Shown piece by piece: positions 54,579-64,000 of a DNA stretch of 64,000 bases. The translations under genes and the position numbers were made by a program. The notes beneath the pieces were generated by a model. The model was not told where the DNA came from, searched no databases, and saw only the letters and a list, made by a program, of their open reading frames with translations. Source of the stretch: Pandoraea fibrosis (GTDB lineage Bacteria; Pseudomonadota; Gammaproteobacteria; Burkholderiales; Burkholderiaceae); the NCBI RefSeq assembly GCF_000807775.2, contig NZ_CP047385.1:3968001-4032000 (forward strand), given 5' to 3'. Within the stretch, counting starts at the first letter, position 1, and every line of letters starts with the position of its first letter.

Positions 54579-57062
54579 ATGCTTTCGCCACGCCTTGCCA
54601 ACTCCGCTCCGCCGTCCCGGTCCGCCGCCACGCCTGCCCGCTCCAACCGCTGGTTGCAGGGGTTCGCGGAGTCGCATTACTACTTGCTGGTCCCACTCGT
54701 CTCCATTGTGATCTTCCTCGTGGTGATGAGTTTGATCCTGTGGAGTCTGAATCGGCGGGAGACAGAGCAGCAGCAGGACACGCTGTATCGGAACGTGGCG
54801 TGGGCGCAGCAGCAGATTCGCCTCAATATGCTGGCCATTCAGGACCAGATCAGTTCCCTCGCCCGCGATACCGCGGCAAAGCCCCAGGACATCGCGCATT
54901 TCCAGAATACGGCGAGCGAACTGATGCAGAATCATGCGGACATCGTCTTCATGAACTGGCTCGACGCATCGCAACGTCCGAAGTGGGCGGTGCCGGCCGA
55001 CTCACCGTTCGCTTCGCGCTTGCAGGGATCGGCGCAGCATCCGATGGAGGACGAACTCCTCGTCGCGTTTCGCGCAGCCCGCGATTCTCGCCGCTCGGCC
55101 TATTCCACACTGATCTACGACGCCTCCGGGGCGAGCTACATCGTCGTTCAAGTCCCCGTGCTGCGTGAGCGAGAATTCCTCGGCACGATCAGCGCCGTGT
55201 ATTCCGTGGAAGGTCTGCTGATTCACGAGCTGCCGCAGGAGCTTGGCGACAAATTCAAGGTGTCGTTCATCGACACGCATAACAACGAGTTGGCCACAAC
55301 CTCGACCCGGCCGCCGCTACCTCGCGACGTCTCGTACGAGCTGTTGCTCGACCCGCCAGGCCATAGTCTCGCCGTGCGGATCTACTCGTATCCGGCGGTC
55401 GGCAATTTCGTCAACAACACACTGGTCTGGCTAATCGCTGGACTGTCCTGCTTCGTCCTCTGGAGTCTGTGGAGTCTTTGGCGGCATACGCGACAGCGAT
55501 TCGAGGCGCAGCAGGCGCTATTCAACGAGACATCGTTCCGGCGGGCGATGGAAAACTCCATCGTGATCGGTATGCGCGTGCTCGATCTTCAGGGCCACAT
55601 CACTTATGTGAACCCGGCGTTCTGTCGGATGACGGGCTGGGATGAGCCGGACCTCATGAACCGCGCCCCGCCCTATCCGTACTGGCCCAAGGACGATATC
55701 CACGAGATGCAGCGTCGCATCGACATGACGCTACGTGGCAAGGCGCCGTCTCATGGCTTCGAAATCCGTGTGCAACGCAAGGACGGGACGATCTTCTACG
55801 CACGCATGTTCGTCTCGCCACTGGTGGATGCGCATGGTCGTCAGACCGGCTGGATGTCGTCGCTGACCGACATCAGCGAACCGAAACGGGCGCGAGAGGA
55901 ACTTGCCGCAGCCCACGAACGGTTTACGACCGTGCTTGAAAGCCTTGACGCCTCGGTGTCCGTGCTCGCCGTCGACAAGGCAGAGTTGCTGTTTGCCAAC
56001 CGCTACTACCGCCAACTGTTCGGCACACGCCCCGAAGGCCATCTGGAACTGTCGGGCGGCGGCGAACTCTCGCCGGCTTCGCTCGACCATATCGACATGG
56101 TCGATGCCTTTGCCGGGCTGCCCGCCGCCTCATTGACCGATACGGCGGCCGAGACGCAAGAAATCTATTTGCCAACGCACCAGAAATGGTTCGAAGTCCG
56201 ACGCCAGTATATTCAGTGGGTCGATGGCCATCTGGCGCAGTTGCAGGTGGCGACGGACATCACCGCACGGCGTCACGCCGAAGAGCTGGCTCGCCAGGAA
56301 GAAGAACGCCTGCAATTCACGGGACGTCTGACGACAATGGGAGAGATGGCATCGTCGCTCGCCCACGAACTGAATCAGCCGCTCGCCGCGATCAATAACT
56401 ACTGTATGGGCACTGCGGCGCTCGTCCGCGCGGGACGCACCTCGCCCGAGACCTTGCTGCCTGCGCTGGAGAAAACATCTCAGCAGGCGGTTCGTGCAGG
56501 CATGATCATCAAGCGGATTCGCGCATTCGTGAAACGCAGCGAACCGAAACGCCAGCCGTCATCGATTTATGAGATCGTGGCAGACGCCGTGGGGCTTGCC
56601 GAGATCGAGGCGCGCAAACGCCGCATTCGCATCGTGACCGAGTTGCCGGCAGGCCTGCCGCAGATCAACGTCGACCCGGTGCTTATCGAACAGGTGATCG
56701 TGAACCTGCTCAAGAACGCCGCCGAGGCGATGCACGGCTACACGCCGCCGCCGGGCCAGAGGCGTGATTCCACGGTGCGTCTGCACGTGGAACGTCGCGA
56801 CAAATCGATCGAATTCCAGGTCTCGGATCACGGGCCCGGTGTCGACGAAGCGACCATCGAACGATTGTTTGAACCGTTTTTCAGCACGAAATCGGACGGC
56901 ATGGGCATGGGCCTGAATATCTGCCGTTCGATCATTGAATCGCACCACGGCCGTCTTTGGGTAGAAAACAATGAAATCGACGGCGTGCGGAATGGTTGTA
57001 CATTTTGTATTCTGTTACCGTTAGAAGGCGATACGACATCCGGATCCGGGGGAGGACTATGA
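54579..57062 (+). CDS. PAS-domain sensor histidine kinase (FixL-like)
   Basis: The 827-residue membrane sensor has a first helix ~40-63 (YLLVPLVSIVIFLVVMSLIL) and a periplasmic sensory part ~64-285. A second helix is at ~285-305, then a PAS domain with PAC (~325-455: GMRVLDLQGHITYVNPAFCRMTGW), a second PAS-like part (~460-580), and HisKA with the phospho-His in SLAHELNQPLAAINNY. The ATPase domain has NLLKNAAEAMHG, DHGPGVDE and GMGMGLNICRSI. The start ATG 54579 follows a TACAAT; a TTG 156 bases upstream is in frame. It overlaps the response regulator gene by ATGA. The signal is unknown. Confidence 0.93.
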   Translation: MLSPRLANSAPPSRSAATPARSNRWLQGFAESHYYLLVPLVSIVIFLVVMSLILWSLNRRETEQQQDTLYRNVAWAQQQIRLNMLAIQDQISSLARDTAAKPQDIAHFQNTASELMQNHADIVFMNWLDASQRPKWAVPADSPFASRLQGSAQHPMEDELLVAFRAARDSRRSAYSTLIYDASGASYIVVQVPVLREREFLGTISAVYSVEGLLIHELPQELGDKFKVSFIDTHNNELATTSTRPPLPRDVSYELLLDPPGHSLAVRIYSYPAVGNFVNNTLVWLIAGLSCFVLWSLWSLWRHTRQRFEAQQALFNETSFRRAMENSIVIGMRVLDLQGHITYVNPAFCRMTGWDEPDLMNRAPPYPYWPKDDIHEMQRRIDMTLRGKAPSHGFEIRVQRKDGTIFYARMFVSPLVDAHGRQTGWMSSLTDISEPKRAREELAAAHERFTTVLESLDASVSVLAVDKAELLFANRYYRQLFGTRPEGHLELSGGGELSPASLDHIDMVDAFAGLPAASLTDTAAETQEIYLPTHQKWFEVRRQYIQWVDGHLAQLQVATDITARRHAEELARQEEERLQFTGRLTTMGEMASSLAHELNQPLAAINNYCMGTAALVRAGRTSPETLLPALEKTSQQAVRAGMIIKRIRAFVKRSEPKRQPSSIYEIVADAVGLAEIEARKRRIRIVTELPAGLPQINVDPVLIEQVIVNLLKNAAEAMHGYTPPPGQRRDSTVRLHVERRDKSIEFQVSDHGPGVDEATIERLFEPFFSTKSDGMGMGLNICRSIIESHHGRLWVENNEIDGVRNGCTFCILLPLEGDTTSGSGGGL

Positions 57063-57703
57063 CGACACCCAACACCACTATTGACCAAGAAACCGTCTTC
57101 GTTGTCGATGACGACGAGGCGGTCCGTGACTCGCTTCGCTGGCTTCTCGAGGCCAATGGCTACCATGTGCGAGGCTTTGCTAGCGCAGAGGAATTTCTTT
57201 CGCACTACAACGGACATCAGGTTGGCTGCCTGATACTTGACGTTCGCATGCCCGGTATGAGCGGGCTGGAATTGCAGGAAAAACTGGTCGAAAACCGGTT
57301 CAACATTCCCATCATCTTCGTGACGGGTCACGGCGACGTGCCGATGGCAGTGGATACGATGAAAAAAGGCGCGATGGACTTCATCGAAAAGCCTTTTGAT
57401 GAAGCGGAACTGCGTGCGCAAGTCGAACGAATGCTGTCGAAGGCCCGGCAGGACGCGAGCAGCCAACGCGAGCAGCAAGCCGCCGAAGATTTGCTCTCGA
57501 AGCTCACGAGTCGCGAACATCAGGTACTGGAGCGCATCATTGCCGGTCGTCTGAACAAGCAGATCGCCGACGATCTCGGCATCAGCATCAAAACGGTCGA
57601 GGCACACCGTGCCAACATCATGGAGAAGCTCAACGTCAATACCGTCGCCGACCTGCTCCGCCTGGCACTTTCGAAACGTTCGAGCGGGTCGCCTCGCCCT
57701 TAA
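57059..57703 (+). CDS. FixJ/NarL-type response regulator
   Basis: The 214-residue protein has a receiver domain (~12-125: VFVVDDDEAVRDSL, phospho-Asp in CLILDVRMPGMSG, Thr in IIFVTGHGD, Lys in FIEKPF). A LuxR-type helix-turn-helix follows (~140-205: LTSREHQVLERIIAGRLNKQIADDLGISIKTVEAHRANIM). It is coupled to the kinase gene, so the pair is a cognate two-component system. FixJ-type regulators of this layout control oxygen- or dicarboxylate-linked genes. The target here is unknown. Confidence 0.95.
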   Translation: MTTPNTTIDQETVFVVDDDEAVRDSLRWLLEANGYHVRGFASAEEFLSHYNGHQVGCLILDVRMPGMSGLELQEKLVENRFNIPIIFVTGHGDVPMAVDTMKKGAMDFIEKPFDEAELRAQVERMLSKARQDASSQREQQAAEDLLSKLTSREHQVLERIIAGRLNKQIADDLGISIKTVEAHRANIMEKLNVNTVADLLRLALSKRSSGSPRP

Positions 57704-58033
57704 CCGGGGTATCGGCTGCCGCACATGAAGCACCGCGTTGATTCACCGACGGGGTGCCGGATCTTCGGCCGGCGGATCGTCCTCCGGTCGTCTCTGCATG
57801 GCGTTGCTCTCCCTCATCATTGAGCGACGCCAGTTCGACACAGCCCTTGGCTAACAAGGCTATCGAAGCATGGCCGAAGGCAGCCTAACGTTGCCTGCCG
57901 CGGGCAATCCGCCCCCTCCCGCCCATTCCGGCGCGCCGTTATAATACGGTCTTTGCCTCGGTCACCGCCCGACCGTCGCAGCCGTATCCGGCCTTTCGGG
58001 CCAGCCCCCTTCCTTCATAGACACCCACGCATC
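57704..58033. other. folD upstream region with -10 element
   Basis: A perfect TATAAT at 57940-57945 lies ~90 bases before the folD start, with no good -35 (G/C-rich upstream). No terminator was found after the response-regulator gene. A tiny minus-strand frame exists here but has no support beyond a purine-rich ribosome site. Confidence 0.5.
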
Positions 58034-58888
58034 ATGACCGCCACCCTCATCGACGGCAACGCCCTCGCCAAACGCATTCGCGCTGAAGTTGCCACTCGCG
58101 CTGCTGCCCTCACCGCCCGTGGCCATCAGCCCGGTCTTGCCGTGGTTCTGGTCGGCGAGGACCCTGCCAGCCAAGTCTACGTGCGCAATAAGGTCAAGGC
58201 GTGCGAAGACAACGGCCTGTATTCGTCGCTCGATCGCTACCCGGCCGATCTGACGGAAACCGCCCTGCTCGCCCGCATCGATGAGCTCAATCGCGATCCC
58301 AAGATCAACGGGATTCTTGTGCAACTGCCGCTGCCGAAGCACATCGACAGCCACAAAGTGCTCGAAGCCATCGCTCCGGAGAAGGATGTCGATGGCTTCC
58401 ATGTTTCGAATGCCGGCGCCCTGATGACCGGAGCCCCCCTTTTCCGTCCCTGCACGCCCTACGGCTGCATGAAAATGCTGGAGTCGGTGGATTTCCCGCT
58501 TCGTGGCGCGGTGGCCGTGGTGATTGGTGCTTCGAACATCGTTGGCAAGCCGATGGCCATGATGCTGCTTCAGGCAGGCGCGACCGTCACGATCTGTAAC
58601 AGCAAAACGCGTGACCTGGCTGCCCATACCCGCAACGCCGATGTGATCGTGGCCGCGGTGGGGAAGCGCAACATCGTCACTGCCGATATGGTCAAGCCGG
58701 GCGCGGCAGTGATTGACGTTGGCATGAACCGTGACGATGCCGGCAAGCTTTGTGGCGACGTCGATTTCAACGGCGTCAAAGATGTGGCAGGCTTCATTAC
58801 GCCGGTGCCGGGGGGCGTCGGTCCAATGACGATCACGATGCTTCTCGTGAACACCATCGAAGCCGCCGAGCGCGCACTCGGGGCTTGA
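58034..58888 (+). CDS. folD: Bifunctional methylenetetrahydrofolate dehydrogenase/cyclohydrolase
   Basis: The 284-residue enzyme interconverts 5,10-methylene-THF, methenyl-THF and 10-formyl-THF with NADP. Conserved blocks are [18 protein letters not shown] (catalytic Lys), [55 protein letters not shown] and the end [17 protein letters not shown]. Length and motifs are normal. ATG 58034 fits the family start ([10 protein letters not shown]). Confidence 0.97.
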   Translation: MTATLIDGNALAKRIRAEVATRAAALTARGHQPGLAVVLVGEDPASQVYVRNKVKACEDNGLYSSLDRYPADLTETALLARIDELNRDPKINGILVQLPLPKHIDSHKVLEAIAPEKDVDGFHVSNAGALMTGAPLFRPCTPYGCMKMLESVDFPLRGAVAVVIGASNIVGKPMAMMLLQAGATVTICNSKTRDLAAHTRNADVIVAAVGKRNIVTADMVKPGAAVIDVGMNRDDAGKLCGDVDFNGVKDVAGFITPVPGGVGPMTITMLLVNTIEAAERALGA

Positions 58889-58916
58889 CGCACCACGTAG
58901 CACCGCGCTGCTCGCA

Positions 58917-58951
58917 GGGCGCAGCCGACCAATAGGCCGGCTGCGCCCTTG
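58917..58951 (+). terminator. Terminator-like hairpin after folD
   Basis: GGGCGCAGCCG (58917-58927) and CGGCTGCGCCC (58938-58948) form a perfect 11-bp stem. The following TTGTTG is a weak U-tract. Confidence 0.65.
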
Positions 58952-59223
58952 TTGCTTATGCGCGTTGAGCGACAGCCTCCCTCGGGAAAAGGCCGGCGCC
59001 CGAATCGGAATGTCCCGAAACTCTTGCCTGTATCGCGTAACAGAATCGCTATCTATCGCCTTCGCCCGTTTCTCCACGAAACGCGGCAAACGCATGCCCG
59101 ATATGGCTTTTCGGGACGTCTCTCATCTGCCATCCCAATCGTGCCGGTTGAAAAAAACGACTGGAAAATTCGACGGGATGCCCCCACACTCTTCGTAAGC
59201 CCCTTCACGTGGACAACGAACGC

Positions 59224-61302
59224 ATGAATACGCCGCAAACCAATCCTCTGCTCGATATCGAAGGACTCCCCCGTTTCGCCGAAATTCGCCCTGAACACGT
59301 CACGCCCGCCGTCGACGTGTTGCTCGAGCAAGCGCGTAACGCAGTCGACCGGGCGGCAGATCCGTCTACGCCAGCGACCTGGGCCAACATTCTCGATGCT
59401 GTGGAAGACGGCACCGAGGGTCTGGGCCGTGCCTGGGAAATCGTTGGGCACCTAAACGCCGTTGCCGATACCCCGGAACTGCGTGCGGCATACAGCGAAA
59501 ACCTGCCGCGCGTGACTGAGTTCTCGGCAAGCGTTGGTCAAAACCTGGCGTTGTTCGACAAGTACAAGGCCATTGCGGCTGGTCCCGAATTTGCTGGGCT
59601 TTCGCCGGCGCGCAAGAAGATTCTCGACAACGAGATGCGCGGCTTCCGTCTGGGGGGCGCGGAACTCCCCGAGGATCAGAAACCGCGTTTCGCTGAAATT
59701 CAGGAAGAGCAGGCGCATCTGGCCAAGAATTTTTCGGACCACGTTCTCGACGCCACCAACAAGTTTTCGCTTGTCATCACCGACGAACAGACGCTTGCCG
59801 GCATACCTGACGATGATAAAGCGGCTGCGCGCGCCGCGGCAGAGCGCGATGGGCGCGAAGGCTGGAAGTTCACCCTGCACTTCCCGTCTTATTTCCCGGT
59901 GCTGCAATATGCCGACAACCGCGCGCTGCGTGAGAAGCTCTACCGCGCGAACGTCACCCGCGCATCGGAGCTCGGCCCGAAATTTGGCGATGGCGAAGCC
60001 GGTTGGGACAACACGGGAATCATTGTCGAGCAACTTGCTCTGCGTCGCGAGGAAGCCCATATGCTCGGCTTCAAGAACTACGCGGAGGTATCGCTCGAAC
60101 CCAAGATGGCCGAATCGCCCGCGCAGGTCCTCGAATTCCTGGAGGACCTCGCGCGCCGGGCGCGTCCGTACGCCGAGAAGGATTGGGCAGAGCTGCAGGC
60201 GTTCGCCGCCGCGTCACTTGGCATCGACAAATTGGAGCCGTGGGACACGGCTTACGCGTCGGAAAAGCTGCGCCAACAACGCTACGCATTCTCGGAAACG
60301 GAAGTCCGCCAGTATTTCCCGCTGCCCAAGGTACTTGACGGCTTGTTCCGCGTCGCCGGCACGTTGTTCGGTGTCACGATTCGTCCGCAAGACGCCGAGA
60401 CCTGGCATCCCGACGTGCGCTTCTTCCGCATCGAGCGCGACGGCGAACTGGTTGCGCAGTTCTACATGGACCTGTTCGCCCGCGAAGGCAAACGTGGTGG
60501 CGCATGGATGGACAGCGCCCGCACCCGCAAGCGCCTGCACGATGGCAAACTGCAAACGCCGGTGGCCTATCTCGTTTGCAACTTCCCTGCGCCTGTCGGC
60601 GACAAGCCTGCGCTGCTGCCGCACGACGACGTCATCACGCTGTTCCATGAATTCGGCCACGGGCTGCACCACATGCTCACGCAAGTGGAAGATGCCGGCG
60701 TTGCGGGCATCAGCGGCGTTGAGTGGGATGCCGTCGAGCTGCCGTCTCAGTTCATGGAAAACTTCTGCTGGGAGTGGGACGTACTGGAGCATATGACGGC
60801 CCAGGTGGATACGGGTGCCCCGCTGCCACGCACGCTATTTGACAAGATGATCGCTGCGCGCAATTTCCAGAGCGGCCTGATGATGCTGCGCCAGTTGGTC
60901 TTCTCCGACTTCGATATGCATCTGCATTACGACTACGATCCACGCGGCAGCGAGTCGGTGCTGGAGCTCTCGAAGCGCATCAACGATCGGCTTCATGTGA
61001 CGCCGCAGGCCGAGTTCTCCCGTTGGCCGAATACGTTCAGCCACATTTTTGCGGGGGGGTATGCGGCTGGCTACTACAGCTACAAGTGGGCGGAAGTATT
61101 GTCGGCCGACGCGTATGCGGCATTTGAAGAAGCCGCAAAAGTGAGCGGATCGGTACTCGACACGGCTACGGGTGCTCGCTATCGCGACGAGATTCTCGCC
61201 GTGGGCGGCAGCCGCGAGGCGATGGAATCGTTTATCGCCTTCCGTGGCCGTGCGCCGCAAGTTGATGCCTTGCTGCGTCACAGCGGCATGTCGGCAAGCT
61301 AA
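59224..61302 (+). CDS. prlC: Oligopeptidase A (M3 family)
   Basis: The 692-residue cytosolic zinc metallopeptidase has the HExxH motif in TLFHEFGHGLHHML, and the third ligand Glu follows in GVEWDAVELPSQFMENFCWE. The flanking M3 blocks FYMDLFAREGKRGGAWMD and FAGGYAAGYYSYKWAEVLSAD are intact. It degrades short peptides, including cleaved signal peptides. I chose ATG 59224; an in-frame GTG at 59209 is possible. The 335-base gap upstream holds the folD hairpin and otherwise nothing I recognise. Confidence 0.95.
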   Translation: MNTPQTNPLLDIEGLPRFAEIRPEHVTPAVDVLLEQARNAVDRAADPSTPATWANILDAVEDGTEGLGRAWEIVGHLNAVADTPELRAAYSENLPRVTEFSASVGQNLALFDKYKAIAAGPEFAGLSPARKKILDNEMRGFRLGGAELPEDQKPRFAEIQEEQAHLAKNFSDHVLDATNKFSLVITDEQTLAGIPDDDKAAARAAAERDGREGWKFTLHFPSYFPVLQYADNRALREKLYRANVTRASELGPKFGDGEAGWDNTGIIVEQLALRREEAHMLGFKNYAEVSLEPKMAESPAQVLEFLEDLARRARPYAEKDWAELQAFAAASLGIDKLEPWDTAYASEKLRQQRYAFSETEVRQYFPLPKVLDGLFRVAGTLFGVTIRPQDAETWHPDVRFFRIERDGELVAQFYMDLFAREGKRGGAWMDSARTRKRLHDGKLQTPVAYLVCNFPAPVGDKPALLPHDDVITLFHEFGHGLHHMLTQVEDAGVAGISGVEWDAVELPSQFMENFCWEWDVLEHMTAQVDTGAPLPRTLFDKMIAARNFQSGLMMLRQLVFSDFDMHLHYDYDPRGSESVLELSKRINDRLHVTPQAEFSRWPNTFSHIFAGGYAAGYYSYKWAEVLSADAYAAFEEAAKVSGSVLDTATGARYRDEILAVGGSREAMESFIAFRGRAPQVDALLRHSGMSAS

Positions 61303-61329
61303 CGTCCGAACCGAGTTCTGCAATGAAGA

Positions 61330-61357
61330 ATGGGCGCCGTCAGGCGCCCATTTTTTT
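61330..61357 (+). terminator. Terminator of prlC
   Basis: TGGGCGCC (61331-61338) and GGCGCCCA (61343-61350) pair around a GTCA loop, followed by seven T. Confidence 0.92.
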
Positions 61358-61418
61358 GCTGCGACACACAGAGCAACGCGGGATTCAGTGGACGATCGGC
61401 CAACGAAATATCACTCCG

Positions 61419-62057
61419 TCAGCCCTCGTCGTCGCAACCATTCGGTTTCCAGACGTAGGCGTGCGTCTCGCGATCCAGACAGCGCGCCGCCTGGAAGCGA
61501 ACCGTGCACCCGTTCTCATACGTCCGAACGCACTCACCATTGATGCATCGGGTCTGCATCCGGATGACCTGCCCTGTCGGTATCTTGCACTGCATAGGCT
61601 GTGCCTGAGCGGCCTGAGGCCGCGGCAGTCGCTTCCCCGGGCGCTGACCATTGTCGAGCCAGACGTGTTCGCCATCGGCAGAACATTCCCCACCCCGCTG
61701 ACAAACGACAAAGGCATCCTGAACGGCGGAAGCTTGGGTGTCACCCAACGCCACCCCGATTTCGCCATTGTTTGCGCGCACGACCGCCCAGTAGGCAGGC
61801 CCATTCCCGGCCATCAACACCTCGCACCGCCCTCCCCGGCTGCCCGGCGCCAGTTGGGTTCTGCATCGGTCCAGTGCGGCCAGTTTGGCCTTGGCCATCG
61901 ATGTCTGGTTGGTCACGTAGACGTATCGAAGCCCATTCGCCGTGCGCACGCCAGCCACCGCCGATGCGGCAAAACCTGGCGAACTGGCGAACGCCATCGC
62001 GCCGCCAAGCCAAACGGAGAGAATCAAGGGATAGAGGCGGAACCACTCCAACTTCAT
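61419..62057 (-). CDS. Secreted cysteine-rich protein, DUF4189-like
   Basis: The 212-residue protein starts at ATG 62057 with a signal peptide (LYPLILSVWLGGAMAFASS, ~8-30). The mature part has the DUF4189-type pattern: YWAVVRANNGEIGVALGDTQASAVQDAFVVCQ and spaced Cys pairs (CQRGGEC, CKIPTG, CINGEC, NGCTVRF, CLDRE). It is likely periplasmic with several disulfides. Function is unknown, and the family assignment is from pattern only. Its 3' end is near the prlC terminator. Confidence 0.65.
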   Translation of the reverse strand: MKLEWFRLYPLILSVWLGGAMAFASSPGFAASAVAGVRTANGLRYVYVTNQTSMAKAKLAALDRCRTQLAPGSRGGRCEVLMAGNGPAYWAVVRANNGEIGVALGDTQASAVQDAFVVCQRGGECSADGEHVWLDNGQRPGKRLPRPQAAQAQPMQCKIPTGQVIRMQTRCINGECVRTYENGCTVRFQAARCLDRETHAYVWKPNGCDDEG

Positions 62058-62221
62058 CGTGACGGAGTCGCAGCCAGGAATTCTGCGAAAGTCGTGACTG
62101 AGATCGTATGAAATCACGTCATACGGCCGCATGAAGCCGCGAGTAGAGGGGATATTGCCCGTCAAATGGCTGCATCGCGACTGTCATGTCAACCAGCGGC
62201 CTGAAACCGACGAAGCACGCA

Positions 62222-62265
62222 TAAAACAAAACAGGCGGGCCATCTTCCGATGTCACCGCCTGTTT
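62222..62265 (-). terminator. Terminator of the phosphoribosyltransferase gene
   Basis: On the minus strand AAACAGGCGG/CCGCCTGTTT forms a 10-bp stem, followed by TGTTTTAT. It is ~55 bases after the stop of the 62321-62857 gene. Confidence 0.75.
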
Positions 62266-62320
62266 GCTGGGTTTCCCCACTCGAATCACGCCTCTCGGTG
62301 CGCGATCCTGTCAGTTTCGC

Positions 62321-62857
62321 TCAGGTACCGCGCTTGATCCACGCCGACAAATTGTGCGGACGCAGCGTGTCGTACTCTTCGAAAGGCTGATGGATCCAAG
62401 GGTTGGTTGCCAGAAAATCGACCGCATAATCCGGCGCCACCTTCGAACAGGCCTTGTGCCACAGCACTGCCGAGCGGACATCGGTCACCTTCGGGAAACG
62501 CTCCTTGAGGTGCTTGCCAACACGTTCGAGTGTCACGCCGGAATCGACCAGATCGTCGACCAGCAGCACGCGGCCTTCCAGCTCGCCGCGCGTGATGGTG
62601 ATGTACTGGGCGATGTCGAGATCGCCACGAACAGTGCCTTCGGCCTCACGATACGAACTGGTCGCCAGAATCGCGAGGGGCACGTCGTAGATGCGTGCGA
62701 GCTGATCGCCCACACGCAAGCCACCACGGGCCAGGCACAGGATCTTGTCGAACTTCCAGTTGGACTCGTAGACCTTGAGCGCCAGGCGCTCGATCAGTCG
62801 GTGGTACTCATCCCACGAGACCCAGAGGTTCTTATCGTCGTTTTGGGGCAGATTCAT
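62321..62857 (-). CDS. Purine-type phosphoribosyltransferase
   Basis: The 178-residue type I PRTase begins WVSWDEYHRLIERLALKVY. The PRPP-binding loop is VLLVDDLVDSGVTLERV (two Asp, Ser-Gly-Val-Thr). ILCLARGGLRVGDQLAR and the late WHKAC and DFLATNPWI segments fit xanthine/hypoxanthine-guanine PRTases. It salvages a 6-oxopurine with PRPP. The gene lies 27 bases downstream of purA on the same strand, a common betaproteobacterial arrangement. Exact base specificity cannot be told. Confidence 0.9.
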   Translation of the reverse strand: MNLPQNDDKNLWVSWDEYHRLIERLALKVYESNWKFDKILCLARGGLRVGDQLARIYDVPLAILATSSYREAEGTVRGDLDIAQYITITRGELEGRVLLVDDLVDSGVTLERVGKHLKERFPKVTDVRSAVLWHKACSKVAPDYAVDFLATNPWIHQPFEEYDTLRPHNLSAWIKRGT

Positions 62858-62884
62858 GGTTTGCCTTGCCAGTCCTACGGTATT

Positions 62885-64000
62885 TCAGTTCTTGAAGGGA
62901 TGACGCAACAGAATGGTTTCGTCACGGTCAGGCCCCGTCGACACCATATCGATCGGGATACCGCTCACCTCTTCAATACGCTTCAGGTAGTTCTGCGCCT
63001 GAACCGGCAATTGATCCCACGACGTCACGCCAAACGTGCTCTGCGTCCAGCCGGGGAAGTCTTCGTACACCGGTTCGCAGCGCGCCACATCCACGGCGCC
63101 GCGCGGCAGAATGTCGATCGTCTCGCCGTCGATCTTGTAGCCCACGCAAAGACGAACGGTCTCGAGACCGTCGAGCACGTCGAGCTTCGTCATGCACAAG
63201 CCCGTCACACCGTTGATCTGGATCGAACGCTTCAGTGCAGCGGCATCCAGCCAGCCCGTGCGGCGCGGACGCCCCGTCACCGAGCCGAACTCCTTGCCGA
63301 CCGTTGCCAGTTTCAGACCAATGGCTTCCTGACGTGCGGGGTTATCCGCATCGTACAACTCGCTCGGGAACGGGCCGGCACCCACGCGCGTGCAATAGGC
63401 CTTGGTGATGCCCAACACATAGTGCAACTGCTGCGGACCGACACCGGCGCCAGCCGAAGCAGCACCCGCCACGCAGTTGCTGCTGGTCACGAACGGATAC
63501 GTTCCGTGGTCGATATCGAGCAACGTGCCTTGCGCGCCTTCGAACAGCAGCTTCTGACCTTCTCGGTTGGCTGCGTAAAGCATCTGCGACACGTCGGCAA
63601 TCATCGGCTTCAGACGCGCCGCGTAGCTCAGCATCGTATCCAGCGTTTCCTGGAAGTCGACGGCCTTCGCGCCCAGATATTGGGTCAGGACGAAGTTGTG
63701 ATAATCGAGATTTTCACGCAGACGTGCGGCGAACGTTTCCGGATCGAACAGATCCTGCACGCGCAATGCACGGCGGCCGACCTTGTCTTCATAAGCCGGG
63801 CCAATGCCACGACCGGTCGTGCCGATCTTGCCGGCGCCGCGACGGACTTCGCGAGCCTGGTCGATGGCAATGTGGTACGGGAGGATCAGGGTACACGCTT
63901 CGGAAATACGCAGACGGCCGCAGACGTTCAGACCCGCGCTTTCCAGCTCTTCGATTTCCTTGAACAGCGCTTCCGGCGAGAGCACCACGCCGTTGCCGAT
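62885..64000 (-). CDS. purA: Adenylosuccinate synthetase, N-terminus outside window
   Basis: About 370 residues are visible, and the gene continues past the right edge. PurA makes adenylosuccinate from IMP, Asp and GTP. Seen here are [45 protein letters not shown] (IMP site), [30 protein letters not shown]-type [10 protein letters not shown] and the C-terminal [14 protein letters not shown]. The GTP P-loop at the true N-terminus is not in the window. Confidence 0.96.
   Translation of the reverse strand: MGNGVVLSPEALFKEIEELESAGLNVCGRLRISEACTLILPYHIAIDQAREVRRGAGKIGTTGRGIGPAYEDKVGRRALRVQDLFDPETFAARLRENLDYHNFVLTQYLGAKAVDFQETLDTMLSYAARLKPMIADVSQMLYAANREGQKLLFEGAQGTLLDIDHGTYPFVTSSNCVAGAASAGAGVGPQQLHYVLGITKAYCTRVGAGPFPSELYDADNPARQEAIGLKLATVGKEFGSVTGRPRRTGWLDAAALKRSIQINGVTGLCMTKLDVLDGLETVRLCVGYKIDGETIDILPRGAVDVARCEPVYEDFPGWTQSTFGVTSWDQLPVQAQNYLKRIEEVSGIPIDMVSTGPDRDETILLRHPFKN

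Overview
The window looks like a betaproteobacterial chromosome of the Burkholderiaceae, most probably Pandoraea or a close relative. The evidence is a GC-rich core, a pdh operon encoding a three-protein E1/E2/E3 complex with multiple lipoyl domains, a phasin gene behind a PhaR-type promoter, a betaproteobacterial proteasome homologue (BPH), the aat-bpt N-degron pair, and a purA / phosphoribosyltransferase neighbourhood. The genus is an inference from gene content and protein sequence, not a database result.

Left core (1-14.1 kb): a cut-off DUF484-GGDEF protein, a secreted His/Lys/Ala-rich protein, a GNAT enzyme, a cold-shock gene with a long leader, a glutathionyl-hydroquinone reductase-type GST, an SDR/MarR pair, purT, a TetR - SDR - Baeyer-Villiger monooxygenase - alpha/beta-hydrolase cluster that could turn a secondary alcohol or ketone into acid plus alcohol, a fused Nudix/metallo-beta-lactamase protein and two small conserved proteins. 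A short AT-richer accessory stretch of unknown genes (14.2-15.8 kb) ends near tRNA-His.

Mobile element (17.30-29.61 kb): a 12.3-kb element is integrated in the first codons of dusA. It is bounded by a 49-bp imperfect direct repeat (44/49 identical, with a 20-bp identical core) and has integrase arm-site-like GTGCTAC repeats at both ends. From left to right it carries a tyrosine integrase, a SIR2-HerA anti-phage pair, an IS256-family element with 8-bp target duplications that was later invaded by an IS3-family element, an HNH nuclease gene, two small overlapping membrane-protein genes, a run of five GC-rich hairpins, large inverted repeats, an HUH-type rolling-circle Rep, a 53-aa protein and a PrtN-family regulator, then a strong terminator. 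The Rep plus the hairpins suggest that the element can replicate by a rolling-circle or filamentous-phage-like mode after excision. This is the most unusual part of the window.

Right core (29.8-64 kb): an EamA exporter, a GNAT, tRNA-fMet, a Nudix hydrolase, aat-bpt, pyrD, an amino-acid ABC transporter (binding protein and permease, no ATPase seen), lutA-lutB without an adjacent lutC, an unknown membrane/coiled-coil protein, an IclR regulator, pbpG, a nitroreductase, a DMT exporter overlapping an HDAC-family gene, phaP, the aceE-aceF-BPH-lpdA operon, a FixL/FixJ-like two-component pair divergent from aceE, folD, prlC, a DUF4189-like secreted protein, a purine-type phosphoribosyltransferase, and purA running off the right edge.
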